DNA from: Micromonospora echinospora
GTDB lineage: Bacteria > Actinomycetota > Actinomycetes > Mycobacteriales > Micromonosporaceae
Length of the DNA: 64,000 nucleotides
Direction of reading: 5' to 3'
NCBI RefSeq assembly: GCF_014203425.1
Contig: NZ_JACHJC010000001.1
Location: forward strand, 868,001-932,000
Part shown: positions 16,644 to 24,778 of the stretch, piece after piece
How positions within the stretch are numbered: position 1 is the first letter of the stretch
How the letters are laid out: each line of letters begins with the position of its first letter
Translations under genes and position numbers: made by a program
The notes under the pieces: generated by a model
The model's database searches: none
Seen by the model: the letters and a program-made list of their open reading frames with translations, nothing else
Told to the model about the DNA's origin: nothing

Positions 16644-19499
16644 TCAGCCGCCGTTGGACACGTGGATGTAGTAGCGGGTGACATCGGTGTCCGTGCCGTC
16701 CGCCTTGTGACCGGTCACCGACAAGGTGTACGTCTGGAAGTTCTGCGTCGGCGTGAAGGTGATCGACGCCTTCCCCTGGCTGTCAGCCGGCACGTCCGTC
16801 GACGGTCCGTCGTCGATCTGCCAGGTGAAGGAGACGATTCCCGGGGTGCCGCCGCTGAACTCGAAGGTGCCGGGAACACCGGCGCCGCCCGACCAGGTGC
16901 CGTCCGGATACTGGGCGCTCACGACGTAGGGCGCGTTGCCGACGGTGAACTCGAAGTCCGTCACGGGCGAGAACTCACCGTCCGCCGTACGGCTCCGCAC
17001 GTGGATCGTGTTGGTGCCGTTGCGTTCGAACGGCACCGCGACCCGCGTCGACGTGCCCTCGGTGCTCGCCGGCAGGACCTGCTCCGGGCCGTCGTTGACG
17101 CGGTAGTGGTACTCGGTCACCTCGCCGAACATCTGGGTGTGGAAGTAGAAGTAACCGGTCCAGCCGATCCCCACCCGCGACCAGTCGTAGGTGCTGTACA
17201 CGCTGACCCTGTTGTCCCGGACGCTGAAGGGCGCGATCCGCAGCTCCGACTCGGTGCCGTCCGTACCGACGCTCGTGACCCGGACGTCGTTGTAGCCCCA
17301 CGAACTCGGCGTGTACGTGACAGTCGCGGTGCCGTCGGGACCGGCCGCGATCGTCTGCTCGTCGGCACCGCCCAGCGAGTAGCGGTAGGAGGCGACGTCC
17401 GGCAGCCCGGGACGGAACGTGAACGTCACGGGCCGGCCGACAGTGCCCTCGCCCTCCGGTGTCTGCGTGACCAAGGGCCCGGACCAGATGCGGAACGTGT
17501 AGGTGGTGGCTGGTGATCGGGTGCCGTCCGACAGCAGCGCCTGGACGACCACCGTGTTGTCGCCGGCGTGCTGCGGCGTGACAGTGACGTAGACGTACGG
17601 GTTGCCCCCGCTGGACACGGTCTGCTCGGCGCCGCCGTCGAACCGGTAGACGAAGCCGGTCAGGTTCGGCAGCTGGCTCCCCAACTCGATGCTCAACGGC
17701 ACGCCGACCCCGTCCCGGCGCGGCCAGCTGGTCAGGTCGTGGGCGTAGGCGGTCGGGCGCGCGTCGATGACGAAGAACTGATAGTCGGTGACCATCGACG
17801 TGGAACCGTCCGCCTTGACCGACCGGACGACCATCGAGTGCCAGCCCGGCGTCGCCGTCCACGACAGCACTGCGGTGTCGTCCTCGGCCGCCGGAACGGT
17901 CTTCCACTCGTCGTCGAGGTTGTACTGGTAGGCGACGACATCGCTGTTGCGCGGGGTGAAGCGGAACGTGCCGACCTTGCCCGCGACCTGGTCGGTTTCC
18001 AGGTTGAACTCCGCCGACTCGACGCCGGGGGCGTCGGTGACCCAGACATTCAGCGTCTCCTGCCCGATCAGCTTGTTCCGGGCGTAGCTGCGGACAGCCA
18101 TCTCGATCTGGCCCGCGGTGGTGAACGTGACCGGACCGGTGGCCCGGCCGTCGACAGCCGGGAGGCGGACCTCCGCGCCGTCCTTGAGCTGATACCCGAA
18201 CGCGGTGGTCTCGGGCTTCGACGCGACAAACGTGATCGTGCTCGGCAGGCCGACGCCGTTCACCACGACTTCGGCGTACGGCGCGGTCTCGGCGACCCGG
18301 AACCGGTAGTTCTTCTCCGGCCCGCGGTTGCCCGCCGCGTCGACGGACGCGACGTAGAGGTCGGTGCTGAACCGCAGCTTCGGGGTGTACTTCAGGATCC
18401 CCGTGCCGCCCGGGCGCCGGGCGGGAACCTGCCCGTAGTACCCCCAGGAGTCACGCCAGGCGAACGCGACCACGTCGCGGTCACCGGCACCGTCGAAGCG
18501 GAAGGTGCCCTCGATGCCCGTGCCACCGCCCGGGGAGTCGCCCTCCGGATAGGTCCGCGACGAGACCTGCGGCGGATTCGCCGGAGCGGTCACGTCCATG
18601 ACGATGTAGCAGGTCCTGCTCCACGGCCCCTCGTCGTCGTAGTCGCTGGCCCGGGCCTGCCACGCGAGGACCGTGCCGTCGGCGTACTGGCTCAGGTCCG
18701 TGCCGTAGTAGTCGTGGAACTCGCGACGCTGCTCGGGATGGTCGACCGGCCAGATCGCGTACAGCACGCTCGTGTAGTCGCCCTCGTCCCGATCGCTGGC
18801 GGTGGCCGCGAACACCGTGTTCCGCGCCGCGGGCGACGGCTTGGCCGGCGTTCCGCACGGCCGGTCCGGGGACTTCAGCTGCAGGCTCGTGATGGTGGGC
18901 GGATGGTTCGCCGTGGCACTGAGCACCGGCTTCGCGAAGGTGCGACCGGTCCGCACGTCGGCCTCCTGAGCGGCGGCGACCCGAATCTCCACGGTGATGC
19001 TCCTGTCGCGCCGGCTCAGCGCCGCGTTGAGCGTGGCCACCATGTCCAGGCCCAGGTAGGCCGGGCAGGAGGCGCCGGCCCCCCGAGTGGCGGTCAGCAG
19101 CTTCTCGACCTCGGCCGGCGGGCGCAGCCAGGTGGTGTTGTCAGTGACCGGGCGGGTCCGCCACACCTCGATGGTCGCCGGGGCGGAGCAGTCGGCGACC
19201 GTCTTCTCGACGGTCCACAGGTACGAGTTGTGGACGACAGTGCCCTTCAAGTTGCTCAGGTCGTACGTGAAGTAGGAGCGGTAGGTGTGCGTCCGGCCGG
19301 CCGCGTCGCGGGACGTGCCGACCGGCGGGTTCACGTCCGCGTCGACGAACTTCGCCCTGGGGCTTTGCGAGTCGAGATAGGCCCAACTCTTCAGCGGAAC
19401 ATCGTAGGAAGTGGCGGCTGAGGCCGGAGAGCCGACGGTGAGCCCGGCGGCGACGACGGCGAGGACCGTGATCGGGACAGCAGCTTTGAGGCGTTTCAT
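16644..19499 (-). CDS. Large secreted protein with DNRLRE-like N-terminal domain and Ig-like repeats
   Basis: A 951-residue protein. I chose the ATG at 19499, which begins MKRLKAAVPITVLAVVAAGLTV, a signal peptide ending at SPASAA; GGGGAGG stands about 11 bases upstream. The first 190 residues after cleavage (SYFTYDLSNLKG..., TIEVWRTRPVTDNTTW) resemble DNRLRE-type carbohydrate/adhesion beta domains. The rest consists of repeated Ig-like or PKD-like beta modules of about 90 residues, recognisable by recurring phrases such as GTFRFTPR, VTFTFRPG and GTFEFSGG followed by a strand with V-x-Y/F-x-W/Y. There is no LPXTG or membrane anchor at the C-terminus, so it is released or held by other means. 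I infer an extracellular binding or structural role. Confidence 0.8.
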   Translation of the reverse strand: MKRLKAAVPITVLAVVAAGLTVGSPASAATSYDVPLKSWAYLDSQSPRAKFVDADVNPPVGTSRDAAGRTHTYRSYFTYDLSNLKGTVVHNSYLWTVEKTVADCSAPATIEVWRTRPVTDNTTWLRPPAEVEKLLTATRGAGASCPAYLGLDMVATLNAALSRRDRSITVEIRVAAAQEADVRTGRTFAKPVLSATANHPPTITSLQLKSPDRPCGTPAKPSPAARNTVFAATASDRDEGDYTSVLYAIWPVDHPEQRREFHDYYGTDLSQYADGTVLAWQARASDYDDEGPWSRTCYIVMDVTAPANPPQVSSRTYPEGDSPGGGTGIEGTFRFDGAGDRDVVAFAWRDSWGYYGQVPARRPGGTGILKYTPKLRFSTDLYVASVDAAGNRGPEKNYRFRVAETAPYAEVVVNGVGLPSTITFVASKPETTAFGYQLKDGAEVRLPAVDGRATGPVTFTTAGQIEMAVRSYARNKLIGQETLNVWVTDAPGVESAEFNLETDQVAGKVGTFRFTPRNSDVVAYQYNLDDEWKTVPAAEDDTAVLSWTATPGWHSMVVRSVKADGSTSMVTDYQFFVIDARPTAYAHDLTSWPRRDGVGVPLSIELGSQLPNLTGFVYRFDGGAEQTVSSGGNPYVYVTVTPQHAGDNTVVVQALLSDGTRSPATTYTFRIWSGPLVTQTPEGEGTVGRPVTFTFRPGLPDVASYRYSLGGADEQTIAAGPDGTATVTYTPSSWGYNDVRVTSVGTDGTESELRIAPFSVRDNRVSVYSTYDWSRVGIGWTGYFYFHTQMFGEVTEYHYRVNDGPEQVLPASTEGTSTRVAVPFERNGTNTIHVRSRTADGEFSPVTDFEFTVGNAPYVVSAQYPDGTWSGGAGVPGTFEFSGGTPGIVSFTWQIDDGPSTDVPADSQGKASITFTPTQNFQTYTLSVTGHKADGTDTDVTRYYIHVSNGG

Positions 19500-19644
19500 G
19501 TGGACGCTTACCTCCCCCGTGGCGGCGCCTCTATCGACGCCGACGGGCGTCATCGTAGCGAGGGAAATCCATGCGATGGGGGGCGGTCGGCTGTCGTCGT
19601 TTTTCCAGGACAACGCCACAATCGGCGTCAGCCGACCGAGCCGG

Positions 19645-19736
19645 GTCGTCCTTTGAGATCCGATACGCGAGCTCGTGTTCGCGATCGGTGCGGCGGGGAT
19701 CAGAAGCCGGACAATTCCGTCCTTCTCAAGGTCCGC
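19645..19736 (-). pseudogene. Decayed yoeB-like toxin fragment
   Basis: This stretch is clearly related to the middle of the intact yoeB gene at 20291-20548: on the minus strand it spells LSGF, then a stop where the intact copy has Trp, then a one-base insertion, then DREHELAYRISKDD against DREHRLVYRITKDD. No start codon or antitoxin is left next to it. It is a relic of a second YoeB-type toxin, in the 352-base gap (19500-19851) that otherwise holds nothing I can identify. Confidence 0.7.
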
Positions 19737-19825
19737 CAGCGCAGACCAGTCGCCGTGGCTAGACCTGCTGGATCCCTCTGGTCGGCGAACAGGAAGCACG
19801 GACGACGCCAGAAGCTAGAGCCGTA

Positions 19826-19838
19826 GAACATGTTGTTC
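19826..19838. promoter_or_regulatory. Operator-like palindrome before the antitoxin gene
   Basis: GAACA-TGT-TGTTC is a perfect 5-bp inverted repeat, 13 bases before the antitoxin start at 19852. Antitoxins of this class repress their own operon by binding such palindromes. Confidence 0.45.
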
Positions 19839-19851
19839 GACACTGATAGCC

Positions 19852-20130
19852 ATGGAACGCATCAGTGTCCGGGAGCTGAACCAGAACACGAGCCAGGTGT
19901 TGGCTCGGGTGAGTGGCGGCGAGACCGTCGAGATCACTGACCGCGGTCACCCGATCGCCCGACTTGTCCCGGTTGGCGGCGACAGATCAATCTTGGTCAA
20001 GTTGGTAGCGGCGGGGCGAGCCGTCGCCCCCACCGGCGGCGGCTCCGTTCCAATCCCACCGAAGCTCGGTGACGAGAGTGTGGACGTGGCGGCCTCGCTC
20101 GCTGCGATGCGTGACGAGGAACGCTGCTGA
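19852..20130 (+). CDS. Type II antitoxin, Phd/VapB-like
   Basis: A 92-residue protein. The N-terminal half (ISVRELNQNTSQVLARVSGGETVEITDRGHPIARLVPV) is the Phd/YefM fold used for DNA binding and dimerisation. The C-terminal half is disordered-like and would wrap the toxin. Its TGA overlaps the ATG of the toxin gene (TGATG), the usual coupling in vapBC-type loci. The partner toxin is truncated, so this antitoxin is probably an orphan now, though it may still repress its promoter. Confidence 0.85.
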   Translation: MERISVRELNQNTSQVLARVSGGETVEITDRGHPIARLVPVGGDRSILVKLVAAGRAVAPTGGGSVPIPPKLGDESVDVAASLAAMRDEERC

Positions 20131-20306
20131 TGTATTTCGATTCAGATGCCGTCGTCAAGCTGGCTCGGCAGGAGGTGTGCAGCGCCGACCTTGTCTCCTG
20201 GCTCGACAAGCACGACGACGGACCGCTGGTTCCCTCCGCGCTCGTCGAGGTGGAAGTACTCCGGAGCGCTGCGCCGATCAGCTCCGCAAGCTACCGGTCG
20301 CCGTAG
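20130..20306 (+). pseudogene. Truncated PIN-domain (VapC-type) toxin
   Basis: Fifty-eight codons open with MYFDSDAVVKLARQE, which carries the first catalytic Asp of a PIN nuclease (YFDSDAVVKL), and continue to VPSALVEVEVLRS, the conserved Glu region. VapC toxins are about 130 residues; the second half, with the remaining acidic residues, is missing. The frame runs off after codon 45 into sequence that overlaps the 3' end of the convergent yoeB gene and stops at TAG (20304-20306). The junction near 20265 suggests a recombination or insertion event that placed the yefM-yoeB unit against it. The nuclease should be inactive. Confidence 0.8.
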
Positions 20307-20548
20307 TGGTATCGGCAGGCGATGATTTCGACGTCGTCCTTGGTGATCCGGTACACCAGCCGGTGCTCGCGATCGATCCGGCGGGACCAGAAGCCGGACA
20401 GCTCTCCCCGCAAGGGCTCCGGCTTGCCGATGCCCTCGTATCCGTTGCGCATCACGTCCGTGATCAGGTCGTTGATGCGCTTGACCAACTTGCGGTCGGT
20501 GTGGCTGAGGTACTGATTCCAGGCCGTCGCGGTGAAGACCAGCCTCAC
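20291..20548 (-). CDS. yoeB: YoeB-family mRNA interferase toxin
   Basis: An 85-residue ribosome-dependent ribonuclease of the YoeB/RelE fold. It starts at GTG within a GTGA overlap with the antitoxin gene. The conserved catalytic features are present: Glu in KPEPLRGELSGFWSRRI, Arg in DREHRLVYRI and the C-terminal His-Tyr in CRYHYGDR. YoeB cuts mRNA in the ribosomal A site and is held inactive by YefM. Full family length, all key residues visible, so it should be active. Its last bases overlap the truncated PIN gene on the other strand. Confidence 0.93.
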   Translation of the reverse strand: MRLVFTATAWNQYLSHTDRKLVKRINDLITDVMRNGYEGIGKPEPLRGELSGFWSRRIDREHRLVYRITKDDVEIIACRYHYGDR

Positions 20549-20820
20549 GCGACGTCTCGCACGGTGGCCGGGTCGATGAGGTCCCGCTCAGCCGCGTCAC
20601 CCTGCTCAAGCTCGGCGATCGATCGGCGCAGGGCTGCGGCGTTGGCCGGATTGCGCAGGAGGTATTCGGTTTCCTTCATCGCCTCGTACTCGGCAAGCGG
20701 GACGATGACCACCGGTTCGTGGCCCGAGCGGGTCACCACCACTTCCTCGGCGTCGTTGATGACGCTGTCGAGTTCGGCGGCCAGGTTCTGGCGTAGTTGG
20801 GTGAAGTTCACGGTCCGCAT
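20545..20820 (-). CDS. yefM: YefM-family antitoxin
   Basis: A 91-residue Phd/YefM antitoxin. The ATG at 20820 follows GGAGG by five bases. The N-terminal fold (VNFTQLRQNLAAELDSVINDAEEVVVTRSGHEPVVIVPLAEYEAM) matches YefM closely, including SGHEPVVIVPL. The acidic C-terminal tail would bind YoeB. TGA overlaps the GTG of yoeB. A perfect palindrome lies upstream, consistent with autorepression by the YefM-YoeB complex. Confidence 0.93.
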   Translation of the reverse strand: MRTVNFTQLRQNLAAELDSVINDAEEVVVTRSGHEPVVIVPLAEYEAMKETEYLLRNPANAAALRRSIAELEQGDAAERDLIDPATVRDVA

Positions 20821-20836
20821 GACCACCTCCAGGGCA

Positions 20837-20854
20837 GGTACAGAAAACTGTACC
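20837..20854 (-). promoter_or_regulatory. Operator/promoter of yefM-yoeB
   Basis: GGTACAG-AAAA-CTGTACC is a perfect 7-bp inverted repeat 17 bases upstream of yefM. On the minus strand TACAGT within it fits a -10 box. YefM is known to bind palindromes with a TGTACA-like core, so repressor binding would cover the promoter. Confidence 0.75.
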
Positions 20855-20952
20855 TCAGGCGGGCGATGTTGGCCCACTCCAGGTCGCCTGCTGTACGGCG
20901 CCGGGATCGCGGTTCGACAGGCGTCCGGAAGGGCCGCTGACCTGCGGAAGAG

Positions 20953-21024
20953 TGGGCCGCCAGGGACTCGAACCCTGAACCTATGGATTAAAAGTCCACA
21001 GCTCTGCCATTGAGCTAGCGGCCC
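20953..21024 (-). tRNA. tRNA-Lys (anticodon TTT)
   Basis: A 72-base cloverleaf on the minus strand. The acceptor stem is GGGCCGC/GCGGCCC with discriminator A; the D arm GCTC/GAGC, anticodon stem GTGGA/TCCAT with loop CTTTTAA, and T arm CAGGG-TTCGAGT-CCCTG are all present. Anticodon TTT reads lysine AAA/AAG. CCA is not encoded. Confidence 0.97.
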
Positions 21025-21155
21025 GCCCGCTCAGGTTACCGGAACCCACCCGCCCTAAGCTCGCGGCTTCCGCCGCCTGTCGATCTTCAGACCCGCACCA
21101 GGCGACGTGCCGGACGCGAGGCGTGAACCTCCCCACCCGGGGAACCGAGGCAACC

Positions 21156-21455
21156 ATGCGAGTGACCAGCACCGCCGCCGTCGCGGCGTCCCGCGAGGTT
21201 CCGGGCGCCGACGGCGTACGCCGGCCCGGCGGTGAGGTGCACGCCTGGTTGCCGGGCCAGAACCAGACGCTGTGCGGGCTGCCGCTGAGCCGTACCCGCC
21301 TGCGCCGCTTCCCGCACGTGCCGTTCGACTACTCCGGCACCGACGTCCTCACCGAGGCCGACCCGGAGGGCTGGGTCTGCCCGCGCTGCCTGGCCGCCAC
21401 GTCGGGTCGCCGCGATCGGGAGAAGGGCTGGGTGCGCACGAACCCCCGTCCGTGA
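21156..21455 (+). CDS. Conserved hypothetical protein with CPRC motif
   Basis: A 99-residue protein starting at the ATG at 21156, with GAGG six bases upstream. A central HAWLPGQNQTLCGLPLSRTRLRRFP segment and a VCPRCLA motif contribute three cysteines, perhaps a small metal site with the histidine, although a fourth ligand is not certain. There is no membrane segment. I do not recognise a characterised family; related short proteins occur in actinomycetes. It lies between a tRNA gene and an epimerase gene, 37 bases before the latter. Confidence 0.65.
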   Translation: MRVTSTAAVAASREVPGADGVRRPGGEVHAWLPGQNQTLCGLPLSRTRLRRFPHVPFDYSGTDVLTEADPEGWVCPRCLAATSGRRDREKGWVRTNPRP

Positions 21456-21492
21456 GCGGTTGCTGCCCGGTTCAGCGGGTACCGCACCGGAC

Positions 21493-22575
21493 ATGCGCAT
21501 CGTGATCGTGGGAGCGACCGGCAACGTGGGGACGGCCGTGCTGCGCCGGCTGCGGCGGGAGACGGGAGCGGAACTGGTTGGGGTGGCGCGCCGGCTGCCC
21601 GGACCGGACGCCGGTGAGCCGTACGCGGACGTGGAATGGCACTCCTGCGACATCGGCGCGCCCGGCGCCGCCGACCAGCTCGTGCGGATCTTCGCCGGGG
21701 CGCGGGCGGTGGTGCACCTGGCCTGGCAGATCCAGCCCAGCCACGACCGCCGAACGCTCTACCGGACCAACGTCGGCGGCAGCCGCGCGGTGATCGAGGC
21801 CGCCGTCCGGGTCGGCGTTCCGGCCCTGGTGTACGCCTCGTCGGTCGGCACCTACGCGCCCGGCCCGAAGAACCATCCGGTCAGCGAGAACTGGCCGGCG
21901 ACCGGGGTGGAGTCGTCGTCGTACAGCCGGGACAAGGCGGAGGTGGAGGCGCTGCTCGACGGCGTGCAGCGGGAGCACCCGAAGCTCCGGGTGGTACGCC
22001 TGCGGCCAGGGCTGATCTTCCAGCGGGAGGCCGGTACGGAGATCAGCCGCTACTTCCTCGGCCCGCTCGCGCCGGTGCGCCTTCTCCGGTACGGCCGCAT
22101 TCCGCTGGTGCCGTCGAACAAGCGACTGCGGATGCAGGCGGTGCACGCCGACGACGTGGCTGACGCGTACGCCCGGGCGGTTCTGGGGGACGCGAGTGGC
22201 GCCTTCAACGTGGCGGCCGACCCGGTGCTGACGCCGGAGTTGGTGGCCCGGCACTTCCACGGCTGGACGGTGCCGGTGGCGACGCCGGTGCTGCGCGCGG
22301 CAGCGGCGCTGACCTGGCGGGCGCGGCTGCAACCGGTCGACACGGGCTGGGTCGACCTGGCGCTGAACGTGCCACTGATGTCCAGCCAACGCGCCGAGAC
22401 CGAACTCGGCTGGACGCCGGCGGTCGACACGGTGACCGCCCTGAAGGACCTGTTCACCGGCATGGCCACGAGAGCCGGCACAGACGCCCCACCGCTGTCC
22501 CCGGACCCGACCCTCCCCGGCCGCCCCACAGCCCTGACCAGAGGCCGCCTCCCCGGCCACCCCAACCCCTACTGA
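21493..22575 (+). CDS. NAD-dependent epimerase/dehydratase (extended SDR)
   Basis: A 360-residue extended short-chain dehydrogenase. The ATG at 21493 opens MRIVIVGATGNVGTAVLRRL, with the GxxGxxG cofactor motif. The catalytic region has the YASSVG strand and SSYSRDKAEVE with the Tyr-x-x-x-Lys pair. The remainder (RLRPGLIFQREAG, AVHADDVADAYARAV) is typical for nucleotide-sugar epimerase-like proteins. The substrate is uncertain. A perfect palindrome follows the gene, which is convergent with a lipoprotein gene. Confidence 0.9.
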   Translation: MRIVIVGATGNVGTAVLRRLRRETGAELVGVARRLPGPDAGEPYADVEWHSCDIGAPGAADQLVRIFAGARAVVHLAWQIQPSHDRRTLYRTNVGGSRAVIEAAVRVGVPALVYASSVGTYAPGPKNHPVSENWPATGVESSSYSRDKAEVEALLDGVQREHPKLRVVRLRPGLIFQREAGTEISRYFLGPLAPVRLLRYGRIPLVPSNKRLRMQAVHADDVADAYARAVLGDASGAFNVAADPVLTPELVARHFHGWTVPVATPVLRAAAALTWRARLQPVDTGWVDLALNVPLMSSQRAETELGWTPAVDTVTALKDLFTGMATRAGTDAPPLSPDPTLPGRPTALTRGRLPGHPNPY

Positions 22576-22623
22576 CCGCGCCCCCACTCCGGCCCGCTCC
22601 GGTTCACCGCCACCCCGTCCTGA

Positions 22624-22680
22624 TGATCAAGGAGTTTGTGTCACCCGAGGAGATCCACTAGGACACAAACTCCTTGATCA
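22624..22680. repeat. Long palindromic repeat / bidirectional terminator (TGATCAAGGAGTTTG family)
   Basis: Two perfect 19-base arms (TGATCAAGGAGTTTGTGTC and its complement) flank a 19-base loop between convergent genes. The same arm sequence recurs at 48835-48891, so this is a dispersed repeat family as well as a likely terminator. Confidence 0.85.
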
Positions 22681-22715
22681 CCGGGGAGAACGGGAGCTGG
22701 GCGAAGAGGGGGAAG

Positions 22716-23867
22716 TCAGGAGATGCGGGCGCCCAGGAAGAAGATGCCGGGGTGGCCCTTGGTCTCGAAGCCTCTGCTCGGGTTGCGGCGCAGCGTCGAG
22801 CTGTCGATCGCCAGCGTGCCGGTGCGGTTGTTGCTGACGAAGAAGATCGCGCCGCCGCCCTCGTTCGCGCTGTTGTCCTCGATCACCGTGCCGGCGATCC
22901 GTACCGCGAACTCGTTGCCGTCGCAGTAGATCGCGCCGCCGCTGCCGCCGCCGGGGGTGCCGCCCCGGGCCGGGTTCGCGCCGGTGCCGACCGCCCGGTT
23001 GTCCCGGAAGACGCTGTTCAGCACCGTCCAGGAGACGCCGATGCTGCTCAGCGCCCCGCCGTTGGCGCACACTCCGCCGGTGAAGGTGCTGCTCACCACG
23101 TACACCGGTTTGTTCTCGAACTGGCTGAGCACGCGCACCGCCGCGCCGCCCAGGTCGGGGCCGGTACGGTCGCAGCGGTTGCCGATGAACCGCGAGTTGA
23201 CGACCTTGAACCGCCCGCCCCGGACGAAGACCGCGCCGCCCCCGCCGCCCTCGGTCCGCTCGCCGGTGGAGTCGCCGTCGGTGAACGTCAGGTTCTGCAC
23301 GGTGAGCTGCGGATGGTCCTGGTTCTGGCAGTGCGAGGTGGTGAAGCCCTGCGCCTGGTCGCAGGTGTTCATGTAGAGGATGCGGCGCTTGCCGCCGCCG
23401 CTGAGCGTGACCCTGCCGCCGCCGTCCAGCACGATGCGCGGGCCGTGCGAGTTCACCACCTTGGCGGTGGCCTTCATGGTGATGGTCACCGGCGCGGGCC
23501 CGCAGTCGAAGGTGATGACGCCGCCGGCCGCGACGGCCTTCACCACCGCCTCGGACGTGCAGCTCGCCGGGGTGCCGCTGCCGACGGTACGGGTCGGGCG
23601 CGAGGTGTCCACCGCCCGCGCCTCGGCCGGCACGCTCGCCCGGCCGGCGGGGTTGCCGGCGCGGAACGCCACGGTGGCGGGGGTGGGGCTCGGCCGGGCG
23701 CTGCCCAGCCCGGCCCGGCTGCTCGGGGACGCCGCCGGGGCGGCATCCGGGGCAGCCGGCGTGGTGGCAGCCGGGGCGGAAGCGGGGGCCGGATCGTCGC
23801 CGCAGGCGGGGAGCGTCGCCGTCGCCAGGGCGAGAACGAGCAGAGTGACAGCCGACTTCACGCGCAC
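22716..23867 (-). CDS. Lipoprotein with right-handed beta-helix (pectate lyase-like) fold
   Basis: A 383-residue lipoprotein. The signal peptide ends in a lipobox, LPAC, with Cys22 as lipidation site, followed by a low-complexity Ala/Pro/Ser linker to about residue 95. The body repeats the short strands of a parallel beta-helix: LTVQNLTFTDGDS, FKVVNSRFIGNRC, VYVVSSTFTGGVC, WTVLNSVFRDNRA, VRIAGTVIEDNSA and LAIDSSTLRRNPS. Glycine-rich turns (GGGGGAVFV, GGGSGGAIYC) alternate with them. This pattern is common in actinomycete surface proteins that bind or cleave polysaccharides. No catalytic residue can be assigned with certainty. Confidence 0.85.
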   Translation of the reverse strand: MRVKSAVTLLVLALATATLPACGDDPAPASAPAATTPAAPDAAPAASPSSRAGLGSARPSPTPATVAFRAGNPAGRASVPAEARAVDTSRPTRTVGSGTPASCTSEAVVKAVAAGGVITFDCGPAPVTITMKATAKVVNSHGPRIVLDGGGRVTLSGGGKRRILYMNTCDQAQGFTTSHCQNQDHPQLTVQNLTFTDGDSTGERTEGGGGGAVFVRGGRFKVVNSRFIGNRCDRTGPDLGGAAVRVLSQFENKPVYVVSSTFTGGVCANGGALSSIGVSWTVLNSVFRDNRAVGTGANPARGGTPGGGSGGAIYCDGNEFAVRIAGTVIEDNSANEGGGAIFFVSNNRTGTLAIDSSTLRRNPSRGFETKGHPGIFFLGARIS

Positions 23868-23989
23868 CGCCCGATGCTAGGAGGACCGGCCGCCCGGGCA
23901 CGACTCCACAGCCGATCCTTAACCCGCCGCTAAGCCGCAGCCGGCGGCCGCGCGGCGGCAGGCAGCGCCCCCGGCGCCGCGCGCGACGG

Positions 23990-24739
23990 TCAGGCGTGCG
24001 ACAACGCGAACGCGACCAGGAAGCCGAGCACGGTGATCAGACCGACCAGCAGGTGCGCGTCCGCGAACGCCTCCGGGACCATGGTGTCGGTGATCATCGC
24101 GAGGATCGCGCCCGCGGCGAGCGCCGTGATCGTCGCCAGCACCTCGGGCGGCGCGCCGCCGAGCAGCGTGTACCCGGCCAGCGACGCCGCGCCGGAGATC
24201 AGCGCGATGGCCGCCCACAGCCCGAACACGTAGCGCCGGGTGCGCCCGGCCTGCCGCATCCCGGCCGCGCTGGAGAGCCCTTCCGGCACGTTGCTGAGGA
24301 ACACCGCGATGACGGTGACCAGGCTGACCGGTCCGCCGGCCAGGAGGCTCGCGCCGATCACCACCGATTCGGGTACGCCGTCGAGCAGGGCGCCGACCGC
24401 TATCGCCGTACCCGAGCCGGGCTGCTCCCGCTCGGAGGGCTGCTCGTCGCCGGAGCGCTTGCGGTGCCGCGCGCCGTGCCGGGCCAGCAGCACGTTCGCC
24501 CCGGTGTACAGCAGCGCGCCGGCCGCCGCGCCGATCACCACCGGCAGCAGCCCGCCCTGCTCGTGCGCCTCGTCGATCAGCTCGAACGAGACGGCGGAGA
24601 GCAGCACGCCTGCCCCGAACGCCATCACCGAGGCGGTCACCGGGCGCGGTACGCGCGCGAAGAACCCGACGGCCGCCCCGATCAGCAGGGCCGACCCGGC
24701 GAGCAGGCCCCAGAATCCCGCTTCCAGCCACTCCGGCAC
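23990..24739 (-). CDS. ZIP-family metal transporter
   Basis: A 249-residue membrane protein with about eight hydrophobic segments, starting at GTG. The family's conserved metal-binding helices are visible: LLDGVPESVVIGASLLAGG (His-type position replaced by Asp/Glu-rich motif) and FLSNVPEGLSSAAGM. A short charged and histidine-containing loop (RHGARHRKRSGDEQ) lies between TM3 and TM4, as in ZIP proteins. Such transporters bring zinc or other divalent cations into the cytoplasm. It lies 39 bases downstream of the Eis-like gene on the same strand and may share its transcript. Confidence 0.9.
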   Translation of the reverse strand: MPEWLEAGFWGLLAGSALLIGAAVGFFARVPRPVTASVMAFGAGVLLSAVSFELIDEAHEQGGLLPVVIGAAAGALLYTGANVLLARHGARHRKRSGDEQPSEREQPGSGTAIAVGALLDGVPESVVIGASLLAGGPVSLVTVIAVFLSNVPEGLSSAAGMRQAGRTRRYVFGLWAAIALISGAASLAGYTLLGGAPPEVLATITALAAGAILAMITDTMVPEAFADAHLLVGLITVLGFLVAFALSHA

Positions 24740-24778
24740 GCGCTGGACCCTACCCCCGGACGCGTGCCGCCAACCGGG

